From: Marinomonas fungiae
GTDB lineage: Bacteria > Pseudomonadota > Gammaproteobacteria > Pseudomonadales > Marinomonadaceae
Assembly: GCF_001418205.1 (NCBI RefSeq)
Contig: NZ_LIQF01000002.1
Location: 372,001 to 436,000, forward strand
Length of the DNA stretch: 64,000 nt
Reading direction: 5' to 3'
Shown here: positions 8,608 to 17,785 of the stretch, in pieces
Position numbering within the stretch: the stretch's first letter is position 1
Layout: each line of letters opens with the position of its first letter
The notes under the pieces: model-generated
Told to the model about the DNA's origin: nothing
The model's database searches: none
Seen by the model: the letters and a program-made list of their open reading frames with translations, nothing else
Translations under genes and position numbers: made by a program

Positions 8608-9615
8608 ATGAGTGAAGCAGCTGGAGATATGAGCTCCATCCAAAAAGCGGCGGTTTTATTGATGTCGCTGGGGGAGTCGGATGCGGCTCAGATTCTAAAA
8701 CACATGGGGCCGAAAGAAGTTCAGCGAATCGGTCAAGCGATGGCGCAACTGAGCAACGTGCAGCGGCATCAAGTGGAAAAAGTTTTAGATGAATTCTTAA
8801 TTCTGGTAGGCGATCAAACAGGCTTGGGTTTAGGGGCGGATGGCTATATTCGAAACATGCTGAAAGAAGCATTGGGTGAAGAAAAGGCCGGCAGTTTAAT
8901 CGACCGAATTCTATTAGGTGGCAATACCACTGGTTTGGATACGCTAAAATGGATGGAGCCAAGAGCCGTGGCGGATGTGATTCGTTACGAGCACCCGCAG
9001 ATCCAAGCCATTGTTATCTCTTATCTCGATCCCGATCAAGCAGCTGATATCTTGTCGAACTTTGACGAACGTGTTCGTCTTGATATCGTCTTACGTGTAG
9101 CTGCCTTAGAAACGGTTCAACCTGCGGCGCTGCAAGAACTGAACAACATCCTTGAACGCCAGTTCTCTGGTAATAACTCAACGAAGTCGACTTCGATTGG
9201 TGGCGTTCGTACGGCGGCCAATATTATGAACTTTATCGACAGTTCGGTGGAAGCTGAGCTAATGGAATCGATTCGTGATGTGGACGAAGATCTCGCCAGC
9301 AGCATTCAGGACTTGATGTTTGTGTTTGATAACCTATTGGAAGTCGATGATCGTGGCATTCAGGCGATTCTTCGTGAAGTGGAATCAGAAACCTTGATCC
9401 TTGCCTTGAAGGGTGCTGATCCAGATATGCAGGAAAAGGTTTTCAAAAATATGTCCTCTCGTGCGGCGGATATGTTGAAAGATGACTTGGAAGCGAAGGG
9501 GCCTGTTCGTGTTAGTGAGGTAGAGGTCGCACAAAAAGAAATTCTTGCAATCGCCCGTCGTCTGGCTGATAACGGTGAAATCGTTTTAGGCGGTAGCGGC
9601 GAGCAGATGGTTTAG
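8608..9615 (+). CDS. fliG: Flagellar motor switch protein FliG
   Basis: Part of the C-ring; it binds FliF through its N-terminus and meets the stator through its C-terminus, generating torque and switching direction. The 335 residues show the N-terminal AAVLLMSLGE segment, the middle EHPQIQAIVISYL (EHPQ) motif that binds FliM, and the C-terminal helix DDRGIQAILREVESETLILALKG with the charged torque residues. It follows fliF immediately and is followed by fliH after three bases. Confidence 0.96.
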   Translation: MSEAAGDMSSIQKAAVLLMSLGESDAAQILKHMGPKEVQRIGQAMAQLSNVQRHQVEKVLDEFLILVGDQTGLGLGADGYIRNMLKEALGEEKAGSLIDRILLGGNTTGLDTLKWMEPRAVADVIRYEHPQIQAIVISYLDPDQAADILSNFDERVRLDIVLRVAALETVQPAALQELNNILERQFSGNNSTKSTSIGGVRTAANIMNFIDSSVEAELMESIRDVDEDLASSIQDLMFVFDNLLEVDDRGIQAILREVESETLILALKGADPDMQEKVFKNMSSRAADMLKDDLEAKGPVRVSEVEVAQKEILAIARRLADNGEIVLGGSGEQMV

Positions 9616-9618
9616 TAA

Positions 9619-10401
9619 ATGTCTGACAACGAAAAGAAACTGACTGCCTATGAGCGTTGGGAGCTGCCTAATCTAGAGGGGCAAAATAGTAACCCAAGGC
9701 CGCTGTCTCAAGCGTTGGTCATCAAAGACGATGAAGCAGTAGAAATTACCGAAGAAATAGATGAAGACTCTGTCGTCTACGAACCGCTAACGGCACAACA
9801 GCTTGAAGAAATTCGTCTGGCTGCTTACGAAGAAGGGTTTGCTCAAGGGCAACAAGAGGGTCAAGCTGCGGGGTATGAAGAAGGCTTTGCCAAGGGGCAA
9901 GAGGAAGGTCTACAGCAGGGCCTTGAACAAGGTCATGAAGCAGGCAAAGCGGAAGCTCATACGCAAGGTATTGAGCTGGCACAGGCACAAGTAGGAGAGC
10001 TAGAGACTCTGCTAAACGGCGTTTTGAAAGAGTTTGAGCAGCCATTAGAGAGCTCTCGTGATCGGCTCGAACAGCTGTTGCAGACGGCGACTAAACGTAT
10101 TGTTGAACACGTCATACGGCGTGAGCTCAGTGAAGATTCGAGTGAATTAATTCATGCAGAATTAGAGAAGATCCTTAATACATTGGGTGAAAACGAAGGC
10201 CGTGCTGTACTGTTGGTTCACCCAGAATCGATTCAAGCCATTGAGGCGCTTGCCGCGGAGCAACGCCTGACCATCAAAATCAAGCCTGATGCTAGTCTTA
10301 TGGAAGGGGGATTCATCCTTGATTCCCATGACTTTTATGTAGACGGCACGGTGGAATCTCGTTTAAATGAAGTTTTAAAGTCGCTGGATAAGCCTCAATA
10401 A
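9619..10401 (+). CDS. fliH: Flagellar export ATPase regulator FliH
   Basis: Forms a complex with the ATPase FliI and anchors it to the export gate and C-ring. Residues about 60-120 are a run of glycine-spaced helix repeats (EEGFAQGQQEG, EEGFAKGQEEG, QQGLEQGHEAG), the long right-handed helix with GxxxG repeats characteristic of FliH. The C-terminal half is the V-ATPase subunit E-like domain. Length 260 fits. Another plus-strand frame (9803-9994) exists only because of this repetitive coding. The gene sits between fliG and fliI as usual. Confidence 0.93.
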   Translation: MSDNEKKLTAYERWELPNLEGQNSNPRPLSQALVIKDDEAVEITEEIDEDSVVYEPLTAQQLEEIRLAAYEEGFAQGQQEGQAAGYEEGFAKGQEEGLQQGLEQGHEAGKAEAHTQGIELAQAQVGELETLLNGVLKEFEQPLESSRDRLEQLLQTATKRIVEHVIRRELSEDSSELIHAELEKILNTLGENEGRAVLLVHPESIQAIEALAAEQRLTIKIKPDASLMEGGFILDSHDFYVDGTVESRLNEVLKSLDKPQ

Positions 10402-10410
10402 GCCGTTTTA

Positions 10411-11748
10411 ATGCCTACACTTTTAGATCGTCTAAGTCGTTTAGCTGAACAGAACCTGCCTGAACACTCAATTGATATTGAGGGCAAAGTGACGCGTATG
10501 GTGGGCTTAACCATGGAAGCGGTAGGCTGTGCTGCGGCCTTAGGTGATCGTTGTGCTGTACAAATAGGTAGAAATCGTTGGGTAGAATCAGAAGTCGTTG
10601 GTTTTACCGGCGACTTAACATATTTGATGCCTACTGAAGCGATTGATGGCATTTCCCCTGGAGCCCGTGTTCGTCCATTGCGTGAAGACAGTCAGATGCC
10701 TGTTGGCCCCGGATTACTAGGGCGGGTGGTGAACGGTTTAGGTCGCCCTTTGGATGGTAAAGGTCCAATACAGGCAGAGGAAAGCATTAGTTTACAGGGT
10801 GAGATTATCAACCCGCTGCAGCGTAAGCCCATCAGTGAAACCTTGGATGTAGGCATTAAGGCCATTAATGCCTTGCTAACAGTTGGTAAAGGCCAGCGTC
10901 TTGGTTTATTTGCCGGCAGTGGTGTAGGTAAGAGTATGCTGCTCGGAATGATGACTCGTTTTACTGAAGCCGACATTACCATTGTTGGTTTGATTGGTGA
11001 GCGTGGCCGTGAGGTGAAAGAATTTATTGAGCAAATTCTAGGCGAAGAGGGCCTTAAGCGCTCGGTTGTGGTGGCGTCACCGGCGGATGATTCGGCGTTA
11101 ATGCGCTTACGAGCTGCGGTATTGACCTCTCGGATTGCCGAGTATTACCGCGATCAGGGCAAAAATGTGTTGTTGCTAATGGATTCTTTGACCCGTTATG
11201 CTCAAGCGCAACGGGAAATTGCCTTATCTGTGGGGGAGCCGCCTGCCACCAAAGGTTATCCACCATCGGTATTTTCCAAGCTCCCTTGGTTGGTTGAGCG
11301 CGCGGGGAATGGTAAAGAGGGGGGAGGCTCAGTTACTGCATTTTATACGGTACTAACAGAGGGAGATGATCAGCAGGACCCCATTGCTGATGCGTCCCGA
11401 GCCATTCTTGACGGCCATATTGTATTGTCGAGGCGGCTGGCTGAGGAAGGCCATTATCCTGCAATTGACATTGAAGCCTCTATTTCTCGTGCGATGCCAC
11501 ATATCGTGTCTGAAGCACATCTTCAAGGCGCAATGCGTGTTAAGCAGTTGTACTCGCGTTATCAACAGAACCGAGATTTAATAGCCGTGGGAGCTTACAC
11601 TCGAGGCTCTGACCCAGAATTGGATCAGGCCATTGTTTTGATGCCTGCGATCAATGAATTCCTGCGTCAATCATTGGGGCAGAGTTTTAACATTGATAAG
11701 AGCTTGGAAGCCTTAGTGACGGCGATGACGTCGGCACCTACCAAGTAG
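10411..11748 (+). CDS. fliI: Flagellum-specific ATP synthase FliI
   Basis: Hexameric ATPase that unloads substrates at the flagellar export gate, homologous to the F1 beta subunit. Walker A is [11 protein letters not shown] near residue 170; Walker B is in [19 protein letters not shown]; the ATPase signature [16 protein letters not shown] follows. Length 445 is normal. It forms the export complex with FliH (upstream) and FliJ (downstream). Confidence 0.96.
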   Translation: MPTLLDRLSRLAEQNLPEHSIDIEGKVTRMVGLTMEAVGCAAALGDRCAVQIGRNRWVESEVVGFTGDLTYLMPTEAIDGISPGARVRPLREDSQMPVGPGLLGRVVNGLGRPLDGKGPIQAEESISLQGEIINPLQRKPISETLDVGIKAINALLTVGKGQRLGLFAGSGVGKSMLLGMMTRFTEADITIVGLIGERGREVKEFIEQILGEEGLKRSVVVASPADDSALMRLRAAVLTSRIAEYYRDQGKNVLLLMDSLTRYAQAQREIALSVGEPPATKGYPPSVFSKLPWLVERAGNGKEGGGSVTAFYTVLTEGDDQQDPIADASRAILDGHIVLSRRLAEEGHYPAIDIEASISRAMPHIVSEAHLQGAMRVKQLYSRYQQNRDLIAVGAYTRGSDPELDQAIVLMPAINEFLRQSLGQSFNIDKSLEALVTAMTSAPTK

Positions 11749-11797
11749 ACGCTTTTTCTTTAAGCCGCTAATATCAAGCTAGTTGTGAGGGGGTATT

Positions 11798-12235
11798 ATG
11801 AAAAAGTTTCAGCGAATGCAGGTATTAGTTGATCTTTCTCAACGCAAGGAAGATGAGGTAGCAAAAGCACTCGCAAAGGATCAAGCACGTTTGCAGCATG
11901 ATCAACAAAAATTGCAGGAGCTGAGAGAGTATGCGGCGCAGTATGATGAGCAGCGAAATCTATTGGGCTTGTCGCCGTATTTAACCACCAACTATCAGCA
12001 CTTCGTGACACGCTTACAGCAAGCGATTAAGCAACAAGAGCAACAAGTCAAACGCTCTCAGCAGCAGGTCAATATGGCCTTAAAACGCTGGCAAGATGCA
12101 CGAGCAAAAACCAAAGGTATGGACTGGCTTAAGCAGAAAAATATCAATGAAGAAGTGGCTTTCGCAGACAAGCAAGAGCAAAAGCAAATTGACGAGCTGT
12201 CAAACCGTGCTTTTTTTGAGCGGATGCGCTCCTGA
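11798..12235 (+). CDS. fliJ: Flagellar export protein FliJ
   Basis: Small coiled-coil protein inserted in the FliI hexamer like the gamma subunit of F1. The 145 residues are almost wholly helical, charged and glutamine-rich, with the typical N-terminus KKFQRMQVLVDLSQRKEDE. A GAGGGGG-type ribosome-binding site (GTGAGGGGG) sits before the ATG. Its stop codon overlaps by one base with the ATG of the next, non-standard gene, so translation is likely coupled to the inserted signalling block. Confidence 0.92.
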   Translation: MKKFQRMQVLVDLSQRKEDEVAKALAKDQARLQHDQQKLQELREYAAQYDEQRNLLGLSPYLTTNYQHFVTRLQQAIKQQEQQVKRSQQQVNMALKRWQDARAKTKGMDWLKQKNINEEVAFADKQEQKQIDELSNRAFFERMRS

Positions 12236-13944
12236 TGCCTGAGGTTTCTATAGCCTCAGCGCCTTCTATCGTGTCGGTTTTATTTGATCTTGAAACCGCC
12301 ATTTTTACGTCACACGTTTATCCTCTTAAATCCCATTTAGCCATTCAGTCTGGTTTGCATGTGTTGCAGGCTGAGTTCAATTTCCAAGACTCTTTGCAGC
12401 ATCTTTTAAAGGATCTGATTGACTCCCTTGATCAAGTCATTGAAGCAGGCAACTTTTTAAGTGCTTCGCAGCTGGCGGATTTGGTTGCTTGGGTGAGTGG
12501 TTTTCGCTCCGTTTGGATCGCGCAACAAGATTTTGAAGATGTCCTAGATTGCTCTGTATTGCAGACCCTTCAGCAACGGTTGCTCAACTCCTTATCGACG
12601 ATCATGCGTGTCGAAGTAAACCGTTTTATGGGAGAGTTTTCAGGGCGAGTTCCCCATGGGTTTGAGGATTTCTCAACCCTGTCTGACGTTGGCTATTGGG
12701 TAATTCGTCACGCTGAGAATTCACTGCCTGGTGCAAGTTCTCAAAGTAATACGGTCGTAATACGAGTTGTGTTAGAGACTGGACTGTCTTTAATGGGGGT
12801 GACCGAACGTTTACCTAATTGGCAATGGCAATTAGCCCCTTGTGAAGAGGATCATGCCTTAAGTCTGGCGCCTGAAAGTGAGAACTATTGGGTGGATTGG
12901 CTTCATACCATGGCGTCAGAGCGTGAAGTTTGGCGCCGCTCACCTTCTTTTATGGGCTTCTATAAATCGTTGCAAGAGCAAGTGCGTGAGCAATTTTCTG
13001 TTGCGTTAAACCAGCTTTACGAGTTGCCGAATGCCGCTAATGTTTGGGTGATTCCTGCTGCGGAGCAGGTCTCTGAAGCGACGCAATTTGATTTATACGG
13101 CGGTCGCGTATATTTGTTAGATCAGCTTGGGCAAGCGTGCCAAGTGTTGACATTATCCGAATCGGTTATCCCCGTTTACCTATTAGAATGCGGTACTCAT
13201 AGCTTCGCCATTCCGGCATACCGTGCGCAGTTGCTTCGTCAAGATGAGCAGACGACGGGACAGGTCTGGACTTATACAAAGGGTGGATTGTTTGAACAGC
13301 AAGACGCTCTGGTAGGCCAGCAGCTTGTTCGAGTGGCGACTCAACAAGGAGGCTTATGCCTTGGAGCAGACCGAGTTACCCGAGATTATGGTGTGTTATT
13401 GCGAAGTGGGTGTTTACCTCGAAGTACTCGAAATGTCTGGCGAATACGGAATAGCTTTCAATTGGAACCTGTATTGCCAAACGAATTATTACAAGCTGCT
13501 GAGCGTCAGTGGTCTGTGTCCTACTCGGCTCTAGCTCGGCCGAAAAATCATACTCCTGTATATTTCCAATTCACAGAGCATCATGGTGTAGAGCTATTTG
13601 CCGATATGATTATTGGGCTACAACCGTACCGCTCTATAGAAAGGGTGATGTCTGGTTTTATCTACTTCAATGGCCAAGTGATGCCCTTAATTGAGCCTGA
13701 GATGCGCCATTGCCACCCCGATGATATGGTGATGATTGTCATGGTTCGAGGTGCTTATTTTGCATTTAGAGGGCGCTACAGTTTAGAAAAAGAGACACTG
13801 CATAAGTTGGTAGATGGCGATGTAATTATGCTAAGTTGGCAAGATGATCGGATCAACATAAGCTTGCGTGATAAAGGTTGGTTTTTACTCGATCAGCGAC
13901 ATACCTACTTGTTTCATAAACAGTTGTTAGAGATTTTAAAATAA
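12235..13944 (+). CDS. Unknown protein with two weak CheW-like domains
   Basis: A 569-residue soluble protein I do not recognise as a named family. Residues 1-300 look mostly helical with no clear motif. Residues about 310-420 follow a CheW-type pattern: a strand run VIPVYLLECG, a FAIP turn, and later CLGADRVTRDYGVLLRSG, which sits where CheA/CheW have the GFVVDQLVGQEEVVIKPLG-like strand. Residues about 440-515 look like a second CheW-like half (ELFADMIIGL, then GFIYFNGQVMPLIEP and DDMVMIVMV). No phospho-accepting Hpt histidine motif and no HATPase N/G boxes are visible, so if derived from CheA it has lost kinase function. It starts one base inside fliJ and ends one base before the receptor-shaped gene, suggesting a coupling partner for that protein. 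The CheW resemblance is my inference by eye. Confidence 0.6.
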   Translation: MPEVSIASAPSIVSVLFDLETAIFTSHVYPLKSHLAIQSGLHVLQAEFNFQDSLQHLLKDLIDSLDQVIEAGNFLSASQLADLVAWVSGFRSVWIAQQDFEDVLDCSVLQTLQQRLLNSLSTIMRVEVNRFMGEFSGRVPHGFEDFSTLSDVGYWVIRHAENSLPGASSQSNTVVIRVVLETGLSLMGVTERLPNWQWQLAPCEEDHALSLAPESENYWVDWLHTMASEREVWRRSPSFMGFYKSLQEQVREQFSVALNQLYELPNAANVWVIPAAEQVSEATQFDLYGGRVYLLDQLGQACQVLTLSESVIPVYLLECGTHSFAIPAYRAQLLRQDEQTTGQVWTYTKGGLFEQQDALVGQQLVRVATQQGGLCLGADRVTRDYGVLLRSGCLPRSTRNVWRIRNSFQLEPVLPNELLQAAERQWSVSYSALARPKNHTPVYFQFTEHHGVELFADMIIGLQPYRSIERVMSGFIYFNGQVMPLIEPEMRHCHPDDMVMIVMVRGAYFAFRGRYSLEKETLHKLVDGDVIMLSWQDDRINISLRDKGWFLLDQRHTYLFHKQLLEILK

Positions 13945-13945
13945 G

Positions 13946-15682
13946 ATGGATGCGACTAATTCAGCTCATGCTGCTTTTGATCAGCGTCGAACTCGTTTTT
14001 CCGACTGGATCGTTCAGTATGGATTGCTGTTCACGTTACTGTTTTTTGGCCTTTTGTCAGGAACCTACTATGTGGCTAATGAGCGCATTGAGGCGACCCT
14101 AAAATCGGCCAGTGAATTGCATGATATTGCTTATTCTAGCCTAGTAATCACTCAAGGCTGGCAGACAATATCGCCTGATCGAGAGCAAGGCGACATTGCA
14201 AGTCTGCTGCAGCAAGAGCGTTTATTGGTGCAGCGTTTACGTGAACAAATGCCTAATGTGGTAGATTTGCCCAGCGCACCAGTGACCATTTCCCAATTCA
14301 CGGTTGCTGAACAGGTTCGCTTAGCCGAAAGCCGTTTATCTCAGATACAGCAGATTGCAACCGAATACAGTTCTCGATTAGGGCAAATGAATGTCCTTCA
14401 GCATCCCATGGTTGTGGGGCTGATACTGGGTTGGACGGCTCTACTGGTCTATTTGATTTGGGGGTGGCGTCGCGTGCTATTGGACCGACAGGTGGCGCTT
14501 AGTTTTTTTCATTCGCAAGTAGATCGCCTGCAATCAGGCTCTCATTTGTCTCCGCCGCTACATCGTAATGATGAATTTGGGGATTTTGCTCGATATTTGA
14601 ATAGCGTTTTGACCTCAATCTCTGGGGATTTGGCGTACCATCGGAGCTTTGCTCAGTTGTACCGTTCTGCATTATCCACATCATTGTCGTTGAAACTAGT
14701 GGTGAATCACTCTTATGAAATTCTTAATGTCAGCGAAGGGCTGTCTGAGTTGTGGATATTGGAGCCGAGTGCTTTGTCCGAGGCTCTCGGTGTCGATGCC
14801 CACTTAACCTCTTTAGAAGGAGAGGTGGTGGCAGAGAGTGTGTTTCTCGACGTTCCAATGGGTCCTATTCGTATTGCTAATCGTCTTTATGAAGTCCGCT
14901 TATCTAAGATTGAGCATGAACCGGTTTCAGGTTATTTGATAGAGCTTGCACCGATCGAATCCCATGCTGAGCTGCGGGTGCTAGAAGCAACATTAAGTCT
15001 CATGTCTAGCGATGTATGGGATGCGCCAATTCGGATTTTGGACGAGTCGTCACCGTATTACAGCTTTTCTGAAAAGTTGGAGCGTACTCGTCAACAAGTG
15101 TTCAGATTTCTTCAGCAAAGCAATGAATTGATAAACAATGCTGACAAAGAATATCCCAAGATTACTAAACTGCAACAGTTGTCTGACTGGCTGATTGCTA
15201 AACTCAATAGTAATGAAATGAAGTCGGATGAGTGCTCTGAGCAGCGCCATTTGATCGTCTCAGAAATTGATATTAGCAGGCAAGATTTCTTGCGGGTGAG
15301 AGAACAGGTTGAATATCGCTTTGAGCTCTATGAGGCTTATCTTCAGCAGATGGTGGAGTGGCAGGCTTCGCAGGCGACTTGGGTAGCGACAGTAAACGAA
15401 GGGTTGCTAGACACCAAAGAAGCAATATTGAATCTTCTGACAATTGTTCATACGGAACCAACAAGCGCCAGTGTCATTGAACACAGTGTTATCGATTTAA
15501 CGCATGATATTGATACCGTGTTAAACGATATCCTTGAGTCCAAACCGATTCCTGGCGAATTACGAATCGAGCATGTGAAAAGCTCGGAGTCAGAGTTGAT
15601 GAGGCGTTTGAACGATGTGCAAATTCAGTTAGATCATCTTTCTGAGGTAGCGCAACAAGAGCATAAAGTCTCTCACCAATAA
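13946..15682 (+). CDS. Receptor-like membrane protein without MCP signalling tip
   Basis: A 578-residue protein with chemoreceptor topology: a membrane segment at about 27-47, a helical extracytoplasmic stretch of about 105 residues, a second membrane segment at about 155-173, then a HAMP-like region (HRNDEFGDFARYLNSVL around 205-225). Next comes a region that could be a diverged PAS-type domain (about 235-330). The last 240 residues are acidic, largely helical and coiled-coil-like. The highly conserved chemoreceptor hairpin tip (E-x-x-x-G family motif) that docks CheA/CheW is not visible, nor are kinase or cyclase motifs. Its adjacency to the CheW-like gene suggests the two act together as a sensor. 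Function unknown. Confidence 0.6.
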   Translation: MDATNSAHAAFDQRRTRFSDWIVQYGLLFTLLFFGLLSGTYYVANERIEATLKSASELHDIAYSSLVITQGWQTISPDREQGDIASLLQQERLLVQRLREQMPNVVDLPSAPVTISQFTVAEQVRLAESRLSQIQQIATEYSSRLGQMNVLQHPMVVGLILGWTALLVYLIWGWRRVLLDRQVALSFFHSQVDRLQSGSHLSPPLHRNDEFGDFARYLNSVLTSISGDLAYHRSFAQLYRSALSTSLSLKLVVNHSYEILNVSEGLSELWILEPSALSEALGVDAHLTSLEGEVVAESVFLDVPMGPIRIANRLYEVRLSKIEHEPVSGYLIELAPIESHAELRVLEATLSLMSSDVWDAPIRILDESSPYYSFSEKLERTRQQVFRFLQQSNELINNADKEYPKITKLQQLSDWLIAKLNSNEMKSDECSEQRHLIVSEIDISRQDFLRVREQVEYRFELYEAYLQQMVEWQASQATWVATVNEGLLDTKEAILNLLTIVHTEPTSASVIEHSVIDLTHDIDTVLNDILESKPIPGELRIEHVKSSESELMRRLNDVQIQLDHLSEVAQQEHKVSHQ

Positions 15683-15725
15683 CTGCATAAGTCATGTTTC
15701 ATCTAATCATTGTGAGGCAAGATGT

Positions 15726-16025
15726 ATGATTATTGGGCAGTTTGATGAAAAGTCAGCTACGGCGACTATGGTGTTGAAAGGACGTTTTGATTATTCCTGC
15801 CAACAAGAATTTCGAGAATTTTTTGCGCGTTACCCTAAAGGTACCGATTATATTATAGATCTTAGCAGTGTTAGTTATATCGATAGTTCAGCGTTAGGTA
15901 TGTTGCTGTTACTTCGTGATCATGCTGGTGGTGACACCAGTAACGTGGTGATCAAAGGCGCTTCGGAATTTGTTATCAGTGCTTTGAAAATGGCTCATTT
16001 TGAGCGTCTTTTTGTATTAAGCTGA
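15726..16025 (+). CDS. STAS-domain anti-sigma factor antagonist (HsbA-like)
   Basis: A single STAS domain of 99 residues. The signature YIDSSALGMLLLL holds the serine pair at residues 54-55, the usual site of regulatory phosphorylation in SpoIIAA-type proteins. In Pseudomonas aeruginosa the similar protein HsbA is phosphorylated and dephosphorylated by HsbR and binds the anti-sigma factor FlgM or a diguanylate cyclase, tying flagellar expression to surface behaviour. The next gene encodes an HsbR-like protein, so the pair is a standard partner switch. A GTGAGG ribosome-binding site precedes the ATG at 15726; an ATG four bases earlier is out of frame. Confidence 0.85.
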   Translation: MIIGQFDEKSATATMVLKGRFDYSCQQEFREFFARYPKGTDYIIDLSSVSYIDSSALGMLLLLRDHAGGDTSNVVIKGASEFVISALKMAHFERLFVLS

Positions 16026-16043
16026 TAAAGATAGAGAGTGTTT

Positions 16044-17738
16044 ATGAAGGAACAAAATCTCAAAATTCTAGTGGCTGATGATAATCCATCAGATCGAATG
16101 CTTTTGGAGAGCATGCTGACCCAACTAGGGCATGTGGTAGAAACCGCTGTGGATGGTCAAGATGCGGTTGAAAAGTTTGATCCAAATAGTATTCAGCTTG
16201 TCTGTTTGGATGTCAAAATGCCCCGAAAGGATGGCTGGGAAGCTGCGCTTGAGATTTTGCAGATTGCTAAAGAAAAACTCATCCCGATTGTGTTTTTGTC
16301 GGGTGTTTCAGATCCTGATATTTTAAAAAAGTGTCTGGATGTTGGGGCGACGGATTTCATCTCCAAACCTTACAACCCAACATTGGTCTCCGCCAAGCTT
16401 AATGCGATCGCACGTCTACTTGTATTGCAAAACACCCTCTCTGAACAGCGTGACGAGCTGTCTTTTCTGAATCAGCAAATGGTGCATGATCAGGAAGTTG
16501 CCAAAATGGTGTATGAGCGCATTACCCACTCCAACTGTCTCTCTGATCCGGCATTGAATACTTTGCATCAGGGCAGTCATATTTTTAATGGAGATGTAAT
16601 TTTGGCGGCCTATAAGCCTAATGGTGGTATGCATATTTTATTGGGCGACTTTACTGGTCATGGTTTGTCCGCTGCCATCGGTGCATTACCTCTAGCAGAT
16701 ATTTTCTTTGATTGGACTGAGAAAGGCTTTCTCATGCGTCAAATATTGCCTGAGATTAATAAACGCCTGCATAACATTCTGCCTCCTAATATGTTTTGCG
16801 CAGCAGCTTTTATCGATATTAATCTACATAACCGAACCGCATCGGTATGGAATGCGGGTTTACCTGATTTGCTATATTTTTCTGCGGGAGAGCCCCAGCC
16901 GAGATTGATTGCGTCCGACTCCTTACCGTTAGGGATACTTAATGAATATGAGTTTGAAGCCAATATTGACATGTTGTCTTATGAGTTTGGCGATTATTTG
17001 ATCGCTTTTACTGATGGAGTGTATGAAGCGCGTTCAGAGGATAATAAGATACATTACAACAGCGCTTTAAATCCTCTTTACGCTGGTGAAGTATCCGGTA
17101 GTCCCTTTGTTTGGCTTGAAAACATGCTACAAGAAGAAGGCATTTTAGAAAATCCACATGATGATATTTCGGTTCTTGGTATAGATTTGACCCAAGCCTT
17201 GAATAATGCTCCTCAGTCAAAACCGGCTGATGTTACAAGAGGGGTTAGTGAGCCTGCTAGCTTCGCATTCTGTTATGAATTAAATGCCAAATCACTTAGG
17301 AATACAGACCCTCTGCCTTACCTATTACAAATACTGACCACTGTGCCTGAGCTCAGTAAGCGTTCTGGTGAAATCTTTATGATTTTGTCTGAAATGTATT
17401 CCAATGCTTTAGAGCATGGCATTTTGAAACTAGATTCAAGTTTGAAAGAAACAGCGGAAGGGTTTGCTGAATATTATGCTTCTCGTGAGACAAAGCTAAA
17501 GCAATTGAATGAAGGTTGCGTTTCTATTGAGGTAAAAGTAAGTGCAGACAGTCACGAAGGTTGTTTAGCAATAGTGATGTCGGACAGTGGTGATGGCTTC
17601 GACATCAGTCATTTAAATTTTGATAATTTGGATCATGAGATGCCTTTCAATCGAGGTCTCAGCTTGATTAATCAGCTTTGCCATAAGCTGGAAATCACCG
17701 ACAATGGGTCTCGAATATCGATAGAGTATCGCTGGTAA
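16044..17738 (+). CDS. Response regulator with PP2C phosphatase and anti-sigma kinase domains (HsbR-like)
   Basis: Domains in order are a receiver (1-125, phospho-accepting aspartate about 56 in VCLDVKMPRKDGW), a SpoIIE-type PP2C phosphatase (about 175-380, with LLGDFTGHGLSAA, LIAFTDGVYEA and HDDISVLGID supplying the metal-binding aspartates) and a C-terminal HATPase of the SpoIIAB/RsbW type (SEMYSNALEHG N box, MSDSGDGFD). This is the architecture of HsbR, which both phosphorylates and dephosphorylates the STAS partner depending on receiver phosphorylation. A GTG at 16038 would add two residues; ATG 16044 follows a GAGAG site better. No HptB-like phosphotransfer protein is nearby. It closes the four-gene insert before fliK. 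Confidence 0.88.
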   Translation: MKEQNLKILVADDNPSDRMLLESMLTQLGHVVETAVDGQDAVEKFDPNSIQLVCLDVKMPRKDGWEAALEILQIAKEKLIPIVFLSGVSDPDILKKCLDVGATDFISKPYNPTLVSAKLNAIARLLVLQNTLSEQRDELSFLNQQMVHDQEVAKMVYERITHSNCLSDPALNTLHQGSHIFNGDVILAAYKPNGGMHILLGDFTGHGLSAAIGALPLADIFFDWTEKGFLMRQILPEINKRLHNILPPNMFCAAAFIDINLHNRTASVWNAGLPDLLYFSAGEPQPRLIASDSLPLGILNEYEFEANIDMLSYEFGDYLIAFTDGVYEARSEDNKIHYNSALNPLYAGEVSGSPFVWLENMLQEEGILENPHDDISVLGIDLTQALNNAPQSKPADVTRGVSEPASFAFCYELNAKSLRNTDPLPYLLQILTTVPELSKRSGEIFMILSEMYSNALEHGILKLDSSLKETAEGFAEYYASRETKLKQLNEGCVSIEVKVSADSHEGCLAIVMSDSGDGFDISHLNFDNLDHEMPFNRGLSLINQLCHKLEITDNGSRISIEYRW

Positions 17739-17785
17739 ACTTGGCCTCCTATTTGCAGCTATGATGTGAACAGTGGAGGTCGCCC

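Noticed and set aside
9803-9994. Lysine-rich plus-strand frame inside fliH
   Set aside because: Produced by the shifted reading of the FliH glycine-spaced repeat helix.
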